Below, one piece after another: positions 63,683-64,000 of a DNA stretch of 64,000 bases. The notes beneath the pieces were generated by a model. The model searched no databases, was not told where the DNA came from, and saw only the letters and a program-made list of their open reading frames with translations. Position 1 is the stretch's first letter; every line of letters begins with the position of its first letter. The stretch is from an uncultured Tenacibaculum sp. (GTDB lineage Bacteria; Bacteroidota; Bacteroidia; Flavobacteriales; Flavobacteriaceae). The stretch lies in NCBI GenBank assembly GCA_947497895.1, contig CANMIL010000001.1, forward strand, positions 248,001 through 312,000, given 5' to 3'. A program made the translations under genes and the position numbers.

Positions 63683-64000
63683 ATGAACTATAAAATTTAT
63701 AGCCTAATAATTGGATTTAGCATTTGGCTCTTGGCAACAATTGCATTTAGAGTTGCAGGACAATATTTTTTCCTTACTGACAATTCATTAGTTCTAATTG
63801 GGCTTTACTTGGCATTAATCCCATTTTTAGGTTTTGTGGCAAATTGGGTTTTTAATAGATACAGATTGAGCCAATTACAAGCTGTTCAATCCGCTGCAAT
63901 TATGGTTTTGCCAGGAATGGTTTTTGACACATTTTGTATTGAATTTTTTGCTTGGGTATTTCCTAATCTTCCTGAAACGGACAGTGCTACTTTTGGCTCT
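63683..64000 (+). CDS. DUF5367-like membrane protein (partial, 3' end outside window)
   Basis: A reading frame from ATG at 63683 open to the window end (106 codons seen). The start MNYKIYSLIIGFSIWLLATI leads into at least three membrane segments, with FRVAGQYFF, NWVFNRYRLS and MVLPGMVFDTF, the pattern of the DUF5367 family of small membrane proteins. Function unknown. It continues the same-strand series of small genes. Confidence 0.6.
   Translation, partial: MNYKIYSLIIGFSIWLLATIAFRVAGQYFFLTDNSLVLIGLYLALIPFLGFVANWVFNRYRLSQLQAVQSAAIMVLPGMVFDTFCIEFFAWVFPNLPETDSATFGS

Noticed and set aside
1..64000. CRISPR arrays, tRNA, rRNA and insertion sequences
   Set aside because: No regularly spaced direct repeats, no cloverleaf-like sequences and no transposase or integrase motifs were found by reading both strands.

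Overview
The window is a chromosomal stretch of a low-GC marine-type Bacteroidetes, most likely a Flavobacteriaceae member. The evidence is the AT-rich sequence, leader regions without clear Shine-Dalgarno motifs, promoter boxes of the TAnnTTTG type, many secreted lipoproteins, a type IX secretion sorting domain, CarboxypepD_reg-like proteins, LytS/LytTR two-component pairs and a peptidase M1/ABC permease fusion. No rRNA, tRNA, CRISPR array, transposase, integrase or phage structural gene was recognised.

Layout. 0-3 kb: 3' part of a GNVGIGT-repeat surface protein, a lipoprotein and two tiny minus-strand genes. 3.4-6.1 kb: VWA protein plus AAA+ (MoxR/Mg-chelatase type) ATPase. 6.2-10.7 kb: a second GNVGIGT surface protein surrounded by gene wreckage (a small cysteine-protein pseudogene, the 3' end of a CocE/NonD hydrolase, a frameshifted M50-TPR protein, a truncated secreted protein). 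10.7-14 kb: giant AsmA-like protein. 14.2-18 kb: a Nudix hydrolase overlapping a PLD/SF2 helicase that ends in a LexA-like S24 protease domain, a candidate stress or defence module. 18.5-24 kb: LytS/LytTR pair followed by four envelope proteins, bracketed by a 31-bp direct repeat. 25-30 kb (minus strand): an M19-like T9SS-secreted hydrolase, a DUF962/Mpo1-like protein, a TetR regulator and dipeptidase E. 30-36 kb: four related CarboxypepD_reg/C-terminal-module proteins, a DUF6702 protein and an M1 peptidase. 36-39 kb: topoisomerase III and a broken lipoprotein.

39.4-45.5 kb holds the most unusual biochemical locus: three different catalytic modules (glutamate-synthase-like FMN domain, ThDP enzyme, MsrQ/ferric-reductase-like membrane cytochrome) each fused to its own Rieske [2Fe-2S] domain, together with three small or unknown membrane proteins. 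Next to it is a scar where a deletion appears to have removed the 5' halves of a divergent AraC/GMC-oxidoreductase pair. 46.5-51.5 kb: LysR regulator divergent from GNAT-hutH-hutU (histidine degradation). 51.7-53 kb: phosphatidylserine-decarboxylase-family protein. 53-59.6 kb: ABC transporter (ATPase plus permease-M1 fusion) divergent from a second LytS/LytTR pair.

59.9-64 kb is an accessory array of small, same-strand, mostly unknown genes separated by long imperfect palindromes with GCTACAAC/GTTGTAGC outer boxes. The layout resembles integron gene cassettes with attC-like sites, but no integrase is visible here. This array and the triple-Rieske cluster are the two strongest candidates for something undescribed. 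All functional calls are from reading sequence motifs; no database search was run.
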